Origin: an uncultured Lachnospiraceae bacterium
GTDB lineage: Bacteria > Bacillota > Clostridia > Lachnospirales > Lachnospiraceae
Length of the DNA stretch: 41,954 nt
Direction of reading: 5' to 3'
NCBI GenBank assembly: GCA_947177445.1
Contig: CAMWUL010000027.1
Span: 1-41,954 of the forward strand
Shown here: positions 1-7,547 of the stretch, one piece after another
How the letters are laid out: each line of letters starts with the position of its first letter
Position numbering within the stretch: position 1 is the stretch's first letter
Position numbers and translations under genes: made by a program
Notes under the pieces: model-generated
Database searches by the model: none
Told to the model about the DNA's origin: nothing
The model's input: only the letters and a program-made list of their open reading frames with translations

Positions 1-1
1 G

Positions 2-1363
2 ACAGAAGGGTATCTGACCCACCTGAATCAGTATCATGTGGTCAATCTTGATATTACCAGTTTTATTTCCGATGCAGAAGAAACAGGTATGCCGCTCTCA
101 AATGTGCCAAATATGATCACTGACGCAGTTTACAGGGAATTGACAGAGAGCTGGCCGGAGCTGGCCGGGAAAAGCCTTAAGGATGCCATGATCGGCTGTG
201 TGGAAAAAACCGGGAGAGAGTTTGTATTTATTATTGATGAGTGGGATGCACTGATCCGTGAGGCGAAGAGTGATGCTGCGGTACAGAAGAAGTATCTGAA
301 TTTCCTCAGGGGGTGGTTTAAAAACAGCAGCTTCACGCCGAAGGTAGTGGCGGCGGCTTATATGACAGGGATCCTGCCAATCAAGAAGGACGGTTCACAG
401 TCGGCGATCTCGGACTTTATAGAATATCCGATCCTCGACCCGGACGGATTTTCCGGGTATACCGGTTTCACAGAAGGTGAGGTAAAGAAACTATGTGAAA
501 AGCATATGATGAGCTATGAAGATGCCGGAAAGTGGTATGACGGATATGATTTTCCCAATATCGGAGCAATCTATAATCCCTATTCGGTCATGATGGCGAT
601 GCGGAAGAAGAAATTTGGATCTTATTGGCGGAAGACTTCAACTGCGGAATCGCTGATGACTTATGTTAACATGGATTTTGAGGGGCTCCAGGAGATTATT
701 TCCAGGCTGATTTCCGGGGAAGAAATCGAGGTTGATACGGATAACTTTGAAAATGATTTCGAAACCTTTAAGAGCAGGGATGATGTTTTAACACTGTTGA
801 TCCATCTGGGATATCTGACCTGGCGTGACGAGGAGAAAACAGCACGTATTCCCAATGAAGAGGTGAGGGCTGAATTCAGGAAAATATTGAAGGGCGGTAA
901 TGTAAGCCGAAGATGGATAGAATTGCTCAAACGTTCCCAGAAGCTTCTGGAAGATACGATTGCGGGAAATGCGGATCAGGTAGTGAAAGAGATAGAGGCA
1001 ATACGCGAGACACATTATGCGCCGACCTTTTATAATGACGAGCAGGCATTGCGCTATGTGATCAAGTTTGCATATATTGCAGCATTGGAACAGTATCTGA
1101 AGCTTGAGGAGCTTCCGTCAGGAAAAGGGATTGCGGATGTGGTATATCTGCCGAAGCGAATGTCCGGGTATCCGCCGATGGTTGTGGAACTGAAATGGAA
1201 CAAATCGTCAGAGGGAGCCATTGAGCAGATCAAAAATAAAAACTATCCGGCAATATTACATGAATTTGGCGGTGAGATTATACTTGTCGGGATTAATTAC
1301 AATGAGAAGACGAAAGAGCACAGCTGTGTGATTGAGAAAGTACAGAAGGAACTAAAAATATAG
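2..1363 (+). CDS. AAA-ATPase-like / PD-(D/E)XK nuclease family protein (5' partial)
   Basis: The reading frame is open to the left window edge, so the N-terminus, including any Walker A P-loop, is missing. The GTG at 38 is an internal codon and not a convincing start. A Walker B-like segment, FIIDEWDA, lies near the visible N-terminal third. The C-terminal ~110 residues carry a PD-(D/E)XK pattern: GIADVVY supplies the Asp, VVELKW supplies the E-x-K pair, and a downstream AIEQIKNKNY helix follows. This ATPase plus DUF1703-type nuclease architecture is common in gut Firmicutes and Bacteroidetes. Its role is not established, and mobile-element or defence functions have been suggested. It stops 12 nt before a subtilisin remnant in the same frame. 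The family call is fairly firm; the biological role is unknown. Confidence 0.8.
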   Translation, partial: TEGYLTHLNQYHVVNLDITSFISDAEETGMPLSNVPNMITDAVYRELTESWPELAGKSLKDAMIGCVEKTGREFVFIIDEWDALIREAKSDAAVQKKYLNFLRGWFKNSSFTPKVVAAAYMTGILPIKKDGSQSAISDFIEYPILDPDGFSGYTGFTEGEVKKLCEKHMMSYEDAGKWYDGYDFPNIGAIYNPYSVMMAMRKKKFGSYWRKTSTAESLMTYVNMDFEGLQEIISRLISGEEIEVDTDNFENDFETFKSRDDVLTLLIHLGYLTWRDEEKTARIPNEEVRAEFRKILKGGNVSRRWIELLKRSQKLLEDTIAGNADQVVKEIEAIRETHYAPTFYNDEQALRYVIKFAYIAALEQYLKLEELPSGKGIADVVYLPKRMSGYPPMVVELKWNKSSEGAIEQIKNKNYPAILHEFGGEIILVGINYNEKTKEHSCVIEKVQKELKI

Positions 1364-1375
1364 AGGAAGGAGGGT

Positions 1376-1710
1376 GTGCTGCGCGTTGGTTCTCTGGCCT
1401 TCTTTAATAAACCGGATGTTTCTTATTATGGGGGAGATTATGAGGAAAGTGAACGTATAAGAGCATGTTCCTCCAAAGATATTGAAGAGGTATATGGGAC
1501 ATCGTTTGCGTCTCCTTGGATTGCAAGAAAACTCTCATTTTTAATTGATATCATGGGATTTCCCAGAGAAGTGGCAAAGGCATTAATCATAGATTCGGCA
1601 GCAGGGTGAGAATTAGGGAATTATCTTTAAGGTTTGGACGTGTGAATAGAAAAGGTGAGATTGATGATATCAATGAAAATGTTCAGGATGAAGTAACGTT
1701 TGATGAGTAA
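1376..1710 (+). pseudogene. Remnant of an S8 (subtilisin-like) serine peptidase
   Basis: The first piece (1376-1609) encodes 77 residues with the block EVYGTSFASPWIARK, which contains the catalytic-serine motif GTS-x-A of S8 peptidases, preceded by KPDVSYYGGDY. The Asp and His motifs that should lie further upstream are absent. The frame ends at a TGA after DSAAG. A second piece in another frame (about 1612-1710, SLRFGRVNRKGEIDDI...) resembles the C-terminal strand region of the same family, so an internal deletion plus frame change has probably removed the intervening part. A GGAAGGAGG ribosome-binding-like sequence precedes the GTG at 1376, but the protein cannot be an active protease. It follows the AAA/PD-(D/E)XK gene directly and may be the relic of a two-gene module. 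Confidence 0.65.
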
Positions 1711-1741
1711 GTCTTTTGATGTGGATAAAAATTACATAATG

Positions 1742-1774
1742 GCGGTAGGGTGTAAAAACCCTATCGCTTTTTTT
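1742..1774 (+). terminator. Rho-independent terminator
   Basis: The arms GCGGTAGGG (1742-1750) and CCCTATCGC (1759-1767) pair with one G-U pair and an 8-nt loop, and are followed by a run of T. It ends the transcript of the AAA/S8 remnant pair. The following stretch to about 1855 shows no supported gene. Confidence 0.85.
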
Positions 1775-1858
1775 CGGAAAGTTTGTAGAGCATATGTGCC
1801 GTATCTATGGAAAATCAAAGCACAAAGGCAGTCCGATTGCAAACATTTCTTTGATATA

Positions 1859-1887
1859 TTGACACTGGTGAATCCAAGTACTATAAT
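1859..1887 (+). promoter_or_regulatory. Consensus sigma-A promoter of the TetR/CPBP operon
   Basis: A perfect TTGACA (1859-1864) and a perfect TATAAT (1882-1887) are separated by 17 nt. Transcription would start near 1894, inside the palindrome at 1887-1905. Confidence 0.9.
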
Positions 1888-1905
1888 AGCTAATGTGATT
1901 AGCTA
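1887..1905. promoter_or_regulatory. Probable TetR-family operator (autoregulatory)
   Basis: The sequence TAGCTAATGTGATTAGCTA is a perfect 8-bp inverted repeat around a 3-nt centre. It begins on the last base of the -10 hexamer and spans the expected transcription start, 23 bp upstream of the TetR-family start codon. Binding by the encoded regulator would block initiation; this is inferred from position and symmetry. Confidence 0.75.
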
Positions 1906-1927
1906 AAAAGAAAAAGGAGCAGCCAAT

Positions 1928-2536
1928 ATGAAAGCATGTTTAAACAAAACAACGATTATTGAAATGGCGGCTAAAATAGCGGATGAGAGAGGTATTGCTA
2001 ATGTAACCCTAAAAGTGTTAGCGGCGGAATTGGGTGTAAAATCCCCATCTTTATACAAGCATTTTAATGGTGGACTTGATGAACTAAACAAAGAACTTAT
2101 GCTGTATGGCTGGCATACTTTAGAAAGCAAGATTACAAAAGCCGCCATAGGTAAGGCGAAGGATGATGCGATAATGGCTATATGTTATGCGTATCGTAAT
2201 TTTGCTGCCGGGCATAAGGGATTGTTTGAAGCTATGCAATGGTACAATATGTATCAGTCAGAGGAACATTTGCAGGCGACACAAGGCATGATATCTGTTT
2301 TTTTTCAAGTCCTTGATTCTTATGAATTAAATGAGGAGCAAAAAGTGCATATTGTGCGTATGTTTCGGGGATTTCTGCAAGGTTTTTCTTCCATTGAAAG
2401 CCATGGTGGATATGGAAACCCACTATCCATAAATGACAGCTTTGATTTTGCACTGAAAACAATACTGAATGGTATTCATGATTTGCAGGGAGGAATGGAA
2501 AATGAAACAAATTTTGAGAGATGTCAGCCCGTTTAA
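1928..2536 (+). CDS. TetR/AcrR family transcriptional regulator (WHG-type C-terminus)
   Basis: This 202-residue protein has an N-terminal helix-turn-helix (about residues 8-52) containing ERGIANVTLKVLAAELGV and KSPSLYKHF, the TetR DNA-recognition pattern. The C-terminal ligand-binding half, with FEAMQWYNMY and RMFRGFLQGFSSIE, resembles the WHG subgroup. The start is ATG 1928 with an AAAGGAG ribosome-binding site 8 nt upstream. A consensus promoter and a perfect palindrome directly upstream suggest that it represses its own operon. Its 3' end overlaps the next gene by 35 nt, so the two are probably translationally coupled and the membrane protease is the likely regulated partner. The effector is unknown. 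Confidence 0.9.
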   Translation: MKACLNKTTIIEMAAKIADERGIANVTLKVLAAELGVKSPSLYKHFNGGLDELNKELMLYGWHTLESKITKAAIGKAKDDAIMAICYAYRNFAAGHKGLFEAMQWYNMYQSEEHLQATQGMISVFFQVLDSYELNEEQKVHIVRMFRGFLQGFSSIESHGGYGNPLSINDSFDFALKTILNGIHDLQGGMENETNFERCQPV

Positions 2537-3419
2537 TAATAGTACAAAGATGCCTGTATCACTATTCATAATCAAGAAAATACTTGCCTTTTGGGTGTGT
2601 TACATAGCAGGTCTGCTTATAGCAGAAGGGCTTGTTATTCTCTTACATTTTGCATTAGGAAAGAACATGCTTGTCGGTGATGTGTTTGATGCAGAAATTA
2701 TTACGTTGATTACATATTACGGCTACATCATAATAGCGGGTGTTGCATTACTCTATTGGAAAGTGATTGAAAAGAAACCTCTGGCTGCAATGGGACTGTC
2801 AAAAGAAATAAGCACTTATTTTATTGGTATTGCTTTAAGTGTTTTCTTGCTTACCTTGACTGTCGTTATAATTGCAGCGACTGGAAATATAAAATATCAG
2901 GGGATTTTTGAAAATACAGATGTTCTTGTGATTATTCTCTTGACTGGAGGATTTATGATTCAAGGTGCGGCGGAAGAAATACTTTGCAGGGGAATTGTTT
3001 TACACGCACTCAAAGAAAAAACTTCATTTTTGATGGCAATGATTGTAAGTACATTTTTATTCATTTTACCGCATTGGTCGTCTTTATTTACAGGGGAAAT
3101 GATTTATGGTGTAATTGGTGTCATAAATCTAATTCTTATTTCCGTTATTTTTTCATATCTCACAATTTGTTTTAAAAGCATTTGGGCAGCCTGCGGCCTT
3201 CATTCATTTTGGAATGCTATTTTATATAGTGTCCTTGGATTGAATTTAAGCGGCAATGAGAAAACCTTAACAGCAATATTCAATATGCAATCTGTAGGCG
3301 ACAACATTTGGAATGGCAGCATATATGGAATTGAAGCGAGTGCAGCTGCGACTATTGTATTGGCTTTTGCGGCTGCTTTGGTTTTTGTGATAAGCAGAAA
3401 GAGGGTAAAAGAGCAATAA
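2502..3419 (+). CDS. CPBP family intramembrane (CAAX/Abi-type) metalloprotease
   Basis: This 305-residue polytopic membrane protein carries the CPBP/Abi signature. Motif 1 is EEILCRG (E-E-x-x-x-R), motif 2 is the ILPHWSS histidine and motif 3 is HSFWNAI. About eight hydrophobic segments are visible. Family members are intramembrane glutamic or metal-type proteases; in Gram-positives they act in CAAX processing, bacteriocin self-immunity or maturation. ATG 2502 is preferred over the in-frame ATG 2469 because AGGGAGG (2488-2494) lies 7 nt upstream of it. It overlaps the TetR gene, and both are probably transcribed from the promoter at 1859. No bacteriocin gene is visible nearby, so the substrate is unknown. 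Confidence 0.88.
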   Translation: MKQILRDVSPFNNSTKMPVSLFIIKKILAFWVCYIAGLLIAEGLVILLHFALGKNMLVGDVFDAEIITLITYYGYIIIAGVALLYWKVIEKKPLAAMGLSKEISTYFIGIALSVFLLTLTVVIIAATGNIKYQGIFENTDVLVIILLTGGFMIQGAAEEILCRGIVLHALKEKTSFLMAMIVSTFLFILPHWSSLFTGEMIYGVIGVINLILISVIFSYLTICFKSIWAACGLHSFWNAILYSVLGLNLSGNEKTLTAIFNMQSVGDNIWNGSIYGIEASAAATIVLAFAAALVFVISRKRVKEQ

Positions 3420-3475
3420 ACAGAAAAGTTTGACTGCAGCAGAAATGATTGAAATATAAAGAGGAGAAATATGAA

Positions 3476-3943
3476 ATGGAGAAAAATACTCTTGAGTTTG
3501 AATGTATGGGAATAAAAGACAGAGGGAAATTTCCAGTAGAAAATACTGGGCGGGGGAAGGATATTTCACCAGGATTTATCATAAAAAACTTATCCCCATA
3601 TGCTAAAACTTTTATTATTACCCTTGAAGATTTGAGCCATCCGATTAAAAGATTTACACATTGGGTTATTTGGAATATTCCTGCAACAGATAAAATTGCG
3701 CAGGCCATCCCATCAGGAAAAACAGTATCTTCACTAGAGGGTGCGGTACAGGGAATCGGATATGGATTTCACCGCTATGCAGGACCAAAGCCGCCGAAAG
3801 GTAAATCCCACAAATATTGTTTTACCATTTATGCGTTGGATTGCAAAATTAATTTGAAATCATCTTCTACTAAGAGAAAAGTTCTAAGTAAGGCAAATAG
3901 CCATATTATTCAACAAGGAGAAGTTTGTGGGTATTTTGAATAA
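3476..3943 (+). CDS. YbhB/YbcL family phosphatidylethanolamine-binding (Raf kinase inhibitor-like) protein
   Basis: The protein has 155 residues from ATG 3476, which has GAGGAGA 8 nt upstream. The earlier TTG at 3449 has no such site. Family hallmarks are visible: SPGFIIKNLSP, THWVIWNIPA, a GYGFHRYAGPKPPKGKSHKYCFTIYALD core (the PEBP ligand-site GP-PKGx-H-Y pattern), and a C-terminal GEVCGYFE. It is a soluble protein that binds small anionic or phospholipid-like ligands in homologues; no enzymatic role is established in bacteria. It lies 56 bp after the protease gene with no terminator between, so it may be part of the TetR-headed operon. The sequence is AT-rich like its neighbours. Confidence 0.9.
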   Translation: MEKNTLEFECMGIKDRGKFPVENTGRGKDISPGFIIKNLSPYAKTFIITLEDLSHPIKRFTHWVIWNIPATDKIAQAIPSGKTVSSLEGAVQGIGYGFHRYAGPKPPKGKSHKYCFTIYALDCKINLKSSSTKRKVLSKANSHIIQQGEVCGYFE

Positions 3944-3965
3944 AAAAGAAGAACTATCTTTAATC

Positions 3966-4006
3966 AATAGGGCTTTTGTGTAATTCTTTTGCACGGAAGT
4001 CCTATT
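3966..4006 (+). terminator. Long imperfect hairpin, possible terminator
   Basis: A 16-bp stem with several G-U pairs forms between AATAGGGCTTTTGTGT (3966-3981) and GCACGGAAGTCCTATT (3991-4006), with CTTCTTT following. It lies just after the YbhB-like gene and before an ABC-ATPase scrap, so it is either a terminator or a junction of the decayed segment. Confidence 0.5.
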
Positions 4007-4015
4007 CTTCTTTAG

Positions 4016-4153
4016 GGCAAAATCGTTGGGTTGCTTGGAAAAAACGGCTCTGGAAAAACAACACTGATGAAATCAATTCTTGGACTTTTGAGCCATTCGG
4101 GAGAAGTGTATTGGATAAGCTTATGGAGCTTTGCAGGGGTTGAATTTTTATGA
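4016..4153 (+). pseudogene. ABC transporter ATP-binding protein fragment (Walker A region only)
   Basis: Forty-five codons read GKIVGLLGKNGSGKTTLMKS and then ILGLLSHSGEVYW, a clear ABC-ATPase Walker A P-loop (GKNGSGKTT). An in-frame TAG sits immediately upstream and a TGA at 4151. No start codon, Q-loop, signature motif or Walker B is present. It is a gene scrap left by deletion. Confidence 0.8.
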
Positions 4154-4168
4154 ATAATAGGATACAAT
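4140..4168 (+). promoter_or_regulatory. Sigma-A promoter of the antitoxin-toxin operon
   Basis: TTGAAT (4140-4145) and TACAAT (4163-4168) have a 17-nt spacer. It starts within the end of the ABC scrap and points to the antitoxin gene 48 bp downstream. The leader contains AT-rich TAAGATAAGATATTGATA repeats that could serve as antitoxin binding sites. Confidence 0.65.
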
Positions 4169-4215
4169 AAAAAATGATAAAATTAAGATAAGATATTGAT
4201 AAGGAGTACAAACAT

Positions 4216-4476
4216 ATGTTACAGATCAGACCTGTCTCAGATTTGAGAAATAAGTTTCCTGACATCGAGAAAATTGTAAATGCAGGAGAACCGGTATATC
4301 TGACTAAAAACGGATATGGAGCAATGGTGGTACTAAGCCTTGAGGAGTATTCAAAGCTGACTGATAGTGTGGAAATTGCGCTGGATAAAGCTGACAGGCT
4401 TGCAGCAGAAAATGCTGAACGAATGAGTCATGAGGAAGTTTTTGGAAATCTGCGGAGGAAAATAAATGCTCATTAA
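4216..4476 (+). CDS. Type II toxin-antitoxin antitoxin, Phd/YefM family
   Basis: This 86-residue protein has the N-terminal Phd/YefM fold signature: PVSDLRNKFPDI, then PVYLTKNGYGAMVVLSLEEY. The acidic, helical C-terminus (residues ~55-86) is expected to be the toxin-wrapping tail. ATG 4216 follows AAGGAG. Family members bind operator DNA through the N-terminus and neutralise a RelE/ParE-type toxin. The downstream toxin frame overlaps by 11 nt, the normal coupled arrangement, but is truncated. The antitoxin therefore looks intact and orphaned. It could still repress its promoter or neutralise a related toxin elsewhere. Confidence 0.92.
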   Translation: MLQIRPVSDLRNKFPDIEKIVNAGEPVYLTKNGYGAMVVLSLEEYSKLTDSVEIALDKADRLAAENAERMSHEEVFGNLRRKINAH

Positions 4477-4564
4477 AAAGTACAGATTAAGTTATCTGCC
4501 ATTTTTTTATGAAGATCTTGATGAGAAAATAACAATACCCATAATTGTTTCAAAATACTGTTGA
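4466..4564 (+). pseudogene. Truncated RelE/ParE-family toxin
   Basis: The frame opens at ATG 4466, inside the antitoxin's last codons. It encodes MLIKKYRLSYLPFFYEDLDE, typical of the first ~20 residues of RelE/ParE toxins, and then an unrelated tail ending at TGA 4562. Full toxins are about 90-110 residues; this has 32. The beta-sheet core and the catalytic or gyrase-binding residues are gone, so it cannot be toxic. Confidence 0.75.
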
Positions 4565-4570
4565 AGAAAA

Positions 4571-4615
4571 GGAGTCCGTCATGGTATAATATTTAATTGT
4601 GTTGGACTCTTTTTC
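4571..4615 (+). terminator. Probable terminator after the antitoxin-toxin remnant
   Basis: GAGTCC (4572-4577) pairs with GGACTC (4604-4609) and a T-rich run follows. The A-run before the stem extends pairing with the T-run. The loop is long and AT-rich. Confidence 0.6.
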
Positions 4616-4663
4616 TTGTGGCAACTGATGTGCCAGTGGACTTGAACCGTATGGAAGCAGAAT

Positions 4664-5210
4664 ATGCCGGTTCTACTACCGAACAGACTTGCATCGCAAT
4701 GGGGACTATGCTTGAAACCTGTCCGTGCTGTAAGTGATGTTCATTTTCTTACAGTGGATGAGCAGAACAAGTTCCTTGAAGCCGCCAGACGCTCACATAA
4801 TTATCGACAGTATGCTCTATTGCTGGAAACTGGTCTTCGGACATCAGAAATGATTGGGCTTACATGGGATTCCATTGATTTGGAAGAAGCATACCCTGAC
4901 TGTCAGTAAGACATTGGAATACAGACATCAGACGCATATATGGAGGGCGGGATCGCCTAAGACTTCCCACAGTTACCGCACCATCCCATTGACGGATAAA
5001 GCATACCAGATCCTCAAGGATTGCTACGAAGAGCGTAATTCCAGAAAGGAAGCAGAAACATTATCAAATGTTCTGGAATATGTGGATCGGCGGACAGGCG
5101 AAACAAAATGCCTTGTTATGAGGAATTTGGTTTTTGTAAATTTTAGTACCGGAGAGCCGGCAAAAAACAGTGGTGCGGTAAGAAAAAGGAACTTATTAGG
5201 AAGTGCATAA
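4664..5210 (+). pseudogene. Degraded tyrosine-type site-specific integrase (Tn916/ICE type)
   Basis: Two overlapping frames together give the core of a transposon-type tyrosine recombinase. Frame A (to 4909) has VRAVSDVHFLTVDEQNKFLE and ETGLRTSEMIGLTW, including the first catalytic arginine (GLRTSE). Frame B (from about 4893) continues with KHTLTVSKTLEYRH, GSPKTSHSYRTIPLTDKAY (the catalytic lysine strand) and VDRRTGETK. One extra base in GAAGAAG near 4890 causes the shift. The N-terminal arm-binding domain is missing or scrambled upstream of about 4710. The C-terminal H-x-x-R and catalytic Tyr are absent because homology stops near 5170. The remnant ends only 33 nt before ychF, consistent with an old integration event next to a core gene. 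Confidence 0.8.
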
Positions 5211-5242
5211 AATCAAGCTTTTTAAGGAGGATATAGATAGAA

Positions 5243-6340
5243 ATGAAACTAGGAATCGTAGGACTGCCCAACGTAGGAAAAAGTACATTATTTAACTCTC
5301 TGACCAAAGCGGGAGCAGAGTCGGCCAACTATCCCTTCTGCACCATTGACCCCAACGTGGGAGTGGTGGCGGTACCGGACGAGCGGCTGAAGCTTTTGGG
5401 AGATATGTACCACTCAAAAAAGGTGACACCGGCGGTGATCGAGTTCGTGGATATTGCGGGTCTGGTGAAGGGAGCCTCCAAAGGCGAGGGACTGGGAAAC
5501 CAGTTTTTGAGCAATATCCGGGAGGTGGATGCCATCGTCCATGTGGTGAGATGCTTTGAGGATTCCAATGTGATCCATGTGGACGGCAATGTGGATCCTC
5601 TGCGGGATATTGAGACCATCAATCTGGAACTGATCTTTTCGGATCTGGAGGTGCTGGAAAGGAGGCTGTCCAAGGTGGCCAAGGCCGCCAGAATGGACAA
5701 GACCTGCGCCAGGGAGCAGGCGCTGCTGGAGCGGATTAAGGAGCATTTGGAGAGCGGGAAGCCTGTAAAGACTCTGGAGCCGGAGGATGAGGAGGAGCAG
5801 GCGCTTTTGCGGGAGTATAATTTCCTCACGGGGAAGCCGGTGATTTACGCGGCCAATGTGGCGGAGGAGGATCTGGCGGATGACGGCGCGTCCAGCTCCA
5901 TGGTGGAGAGTGTGAGAGGACTTGCGGCCCGGGAGGGCAGTGAGGTATTTGTGATCTGTGCCCAGATCGAGCAGGAGATCTCCGAGCTGGAGGAGGATGA
6001 AAAGGCCATGTTCCTGGAGGAGCTTGGACTTGCGGAATCGGGCCTGGAAAAACTGATCAAGGCCAGCTATCATGTGCTGGGATTGATGAGCTTTCTCACT
6101 GCCGGGGAGGATGAGACCAGAGCCTGGACCATTCGGATCGGCACCAAGGCGCCTCAGGCGGCGGGAAAGATCCACACGGACTTTGAGAGAGGCTTTATCA
6201 AGGCAGAAGTGGTAAATTATAAGGATCTCCTGGAGCAGGGATCCCTGGCGGCGGCCCGGGAAAAGGGGCTGGTCGGCATCGAGGGAAAGGATTATGTGGT
6301 GAAGGACGGAGACGTGATTCTGTTCCGGTTTAATGTATAA
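5243..6340 (+). CDS. ychF: Redox-regulated ATPase / ribosome-binding GTPase-like protein YchF
   Basis: This 365-residue protein has the full family length. The P-loop is GLPNVGKSTLFN at residues 5-16, followed by DIAGLVKGASKGEGLGNQFL (G3/switch region). The G4 position has the YchF-type Asn-x-x-Glu in AANVAEE, which explains the ATP preference in the Obg-HflX superfamily. The central coiled coil and C-terminal TGS domain (TRAWTIRIGTKAPQAAGKIHTDFERGF) are intact. It binds ribosomes and acts in translation and stress responses. AAGGAGG lies 10 nt before the ATG. It is the first intact core gene after the decayed mobile zone. lgt follows 48 bp later, so the two probably share a transcript. Confidence 0.97.
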   Translation: MKLGIVGLPNVGKSTLFNSLTKAGAESANYPFCTIDPNVGVVAVPDERLKLLGDMYHSKKVTPAVIEFVDIAGLVKGASKGEGLGNQFLSNIREVDAIVHVVRCFEDSNVIHVDGNVDPLRDIETINLELIFSDLEVLERRLSKVAKAARMDKTCAREQALLERIKEHLESGKPVKTLEPEDEEEQALLREYNFLTGKPVIYAANVAEEDLADDGASSSMVESVRGLAAREGSEVFVICAQIEQEISELEEDEKAMFLEELGLAESGLEKLIKASYHVLGLMSFLTAGEDETRAWTIRIGTKAPQAAGKIHTDFERGFIKAEVVNYKDLLEQGSLAAAREKGLVGIEGKDYVVKDGDVILFRFNV

Positions 6341-6388
6341 GAAGCAAATTGAAACGAGTGTCCGTCAGGGACGCAGAAGGGCAGTATT

Positions 6389-7255
6389 ATGAATGCAGGC
6401 GATATAGCCTTTCCCCATTTGGGGATCTATCTGAGGGATGTACCGAAATCCTTCAACATATTTGGGCTGGACATAGCATATTATGGTGTGATTATTGGGC
6501 TGGGGGTACTGGCAGGCATCCTGATGGCGGCTCATCAGGCAAAGGTTACCGGACAGGACCCGGACACATATTGGGATTTTGCCATTTATGCGGTGATTTT
6601 TTCCGTGATCGGAGCCCGAATCTATTATGTCATATTTGCGTGGGACTATTATAAGGACGATCTTCTCAGTATTTTCCAGACCCGCAAGGGCGGAATGGCA
6701 ATATACGGAGGCGTGATCGCCGCTTTTATCACGTTGTTTGTTTATTGCCGTATCAAGAAGAAAAATCCTCTGCTCATGGGTGACACTGCCATGCCGGGGC
6801 TGCTTTTGGGTCAGGTTATCGGGCGGTGGGGAAATTTTATGAACCGCGAGGTGTTCGGGGAATTCTATGACGGCCTGTTTTCCATGCAGCTTCCCGTGGC
6901 GGCGGTGCGCGCCAGGGATATATCGGAAAATATTGCCGCCCATATACCGGAGGGGGCAAATTATATCAACGTGCATCCCACCTTCCTGTACGAGAGTCTT
7001 TGGAATCTGGGAGTGATGGCTCTTATGCTTGTTTATCGAAAGCACAAGAGATTCGACGGGGAGCTTTGCCTTCTCTATCTGGGAGGCTACGGTCTGGGCC
7101 GGTTTATTATTGAGGGCATCCGGACGGACACGCTGTTTCTCCCCGGAACCACGATTCCCGTCTCCCAGGTTCTGGCCCTGCTGATGCTGATCTTTGCGGT
7201 TGGCGCGGATATTGTGGTACGGTTTGGACTGAAAAAGAAAGCTTTCAGAAAATAA
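6389..7255 (+). CDS. lgt: Prolipoprotein diacylglyceryl transferase
   Basis: Lgt transfers a diacylglyceryl group from phosphatidylglycerol to the lipobox cysteine of prolipoproteins at the membrane. The 288 residues form about seven membrane segments. The Lgt signature GRWGNFMNREVFG is complete, and HPTFLYESLWN and GGYGLGRFIIEGIRTD follow as expected. GAAGGG is 8 nt upstream of the ATG. The substrate-binding lipoprotein at 26347 is one likely client. A strong terminator closes the ychF-lgt unit. Confidence 0.97.
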   Translation: MNAGDIAFPHLGIYLRDVPKSFNIFGLDIAYYGVIIGLGVLAGILMAAHQAKVTGQDPDTYWDFAIYAVIFSVIGARIYYVIFAWDYYKDDLLSIFQTRKGGMAIYGGVIAAFITLFVYCRIKKKNPLLMGDTAMPGLLLGQVIGRWGNFMNREVFGEFYDGLFSMQLPVAAVRARDISENIAAHIPEGANYINVHPTFLYESLWNLGVMALMLVYRKHKRFDGELCLLYLGGYGLGRFIIEGIRTDTLFLPGTTIPVSQVLALLMLIFAVGADIVVRFGLKKKAFRK

Positions 7256-7343
7256 TTTTTTCAGGAAAAAAATGGATTAGAGTAAACATAAATATGGGGA
7301 AACGCAAAAAGCCCCCTACTATATCTGGTATAAAAAAGGCGAA

Positions 7344-7378
7344 AGCGCCCTGCAGATCATCTGCAGGGCGCTCTTTTT
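7344..7378 (+). terminator. Strong Rho-independent terminator after lgt
   Basis: A 13-bp perfect stem (AGCGCCCTGCAGA from 7344, and its complement ending at 7372) with a 3-nt loop is followed by CTCTTTTT. It separates ychF-lgt from the dcw cluster. Confidence 0.93.
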
Positions 7379-7399
7379 GCGCCGGTCAGAAAAAAATTT

Positions 7400-7432
7400 T
7401 TGCTTGTAAAAGGGGGCTGTTTATATTAGAAT
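7400..7432 (+). promoter_or_regulatory. Probable promoter of the dcw cluster (Pmra)
   Basis: Two overlapping choices exist: TTGCTT (7400-7405) with TATATT (7422-7427) at 16 nt, or TTGTAA (7404-7409) with TAGAAT (7427-7432) at 17 nt. Either places the start just upstream of or within the first GTGGG box. This is the only promoter-like sequence between the lgt terminator and mraZ. Confidence 0.6.
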
Positions 7433-7439
7433 CTATATA

Positions 7440-7481
7440 AAAGTGGGATGGAGATGGCATCAAATACCATAAAGTGGGATG
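7440..7481 (+). promoter_or_regulatory. Putative MraZ-binding boxes
   Basis: The 11-mer AAAGTGGGATG occurs twice, at 7440-7450 and 7471-7481, with starts 31 bp apart (about three helical turns), in the mraZ leader. MraZ proteins are known to bind GTGGG-type direct repeats before their own genes. The rest of the 7256-7603 gap holds the terminator, the promoter and a small palindrome at 7548, and no further gene. Confidence 0.7.
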
Positions 7482-7547
7482 AAATGTTATTTTATGGATG
7501 AGATGAGGATCCTGTGGCAGACCCGCTTTTGCGAAAGACACGGTGTG

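Noticed and set aside
1700..1906. 68-codon frame after the subtilisin remnant
   Set aside because: It runs through the terminator hairpin and into the TetR promoter, so it is not a credible gene.
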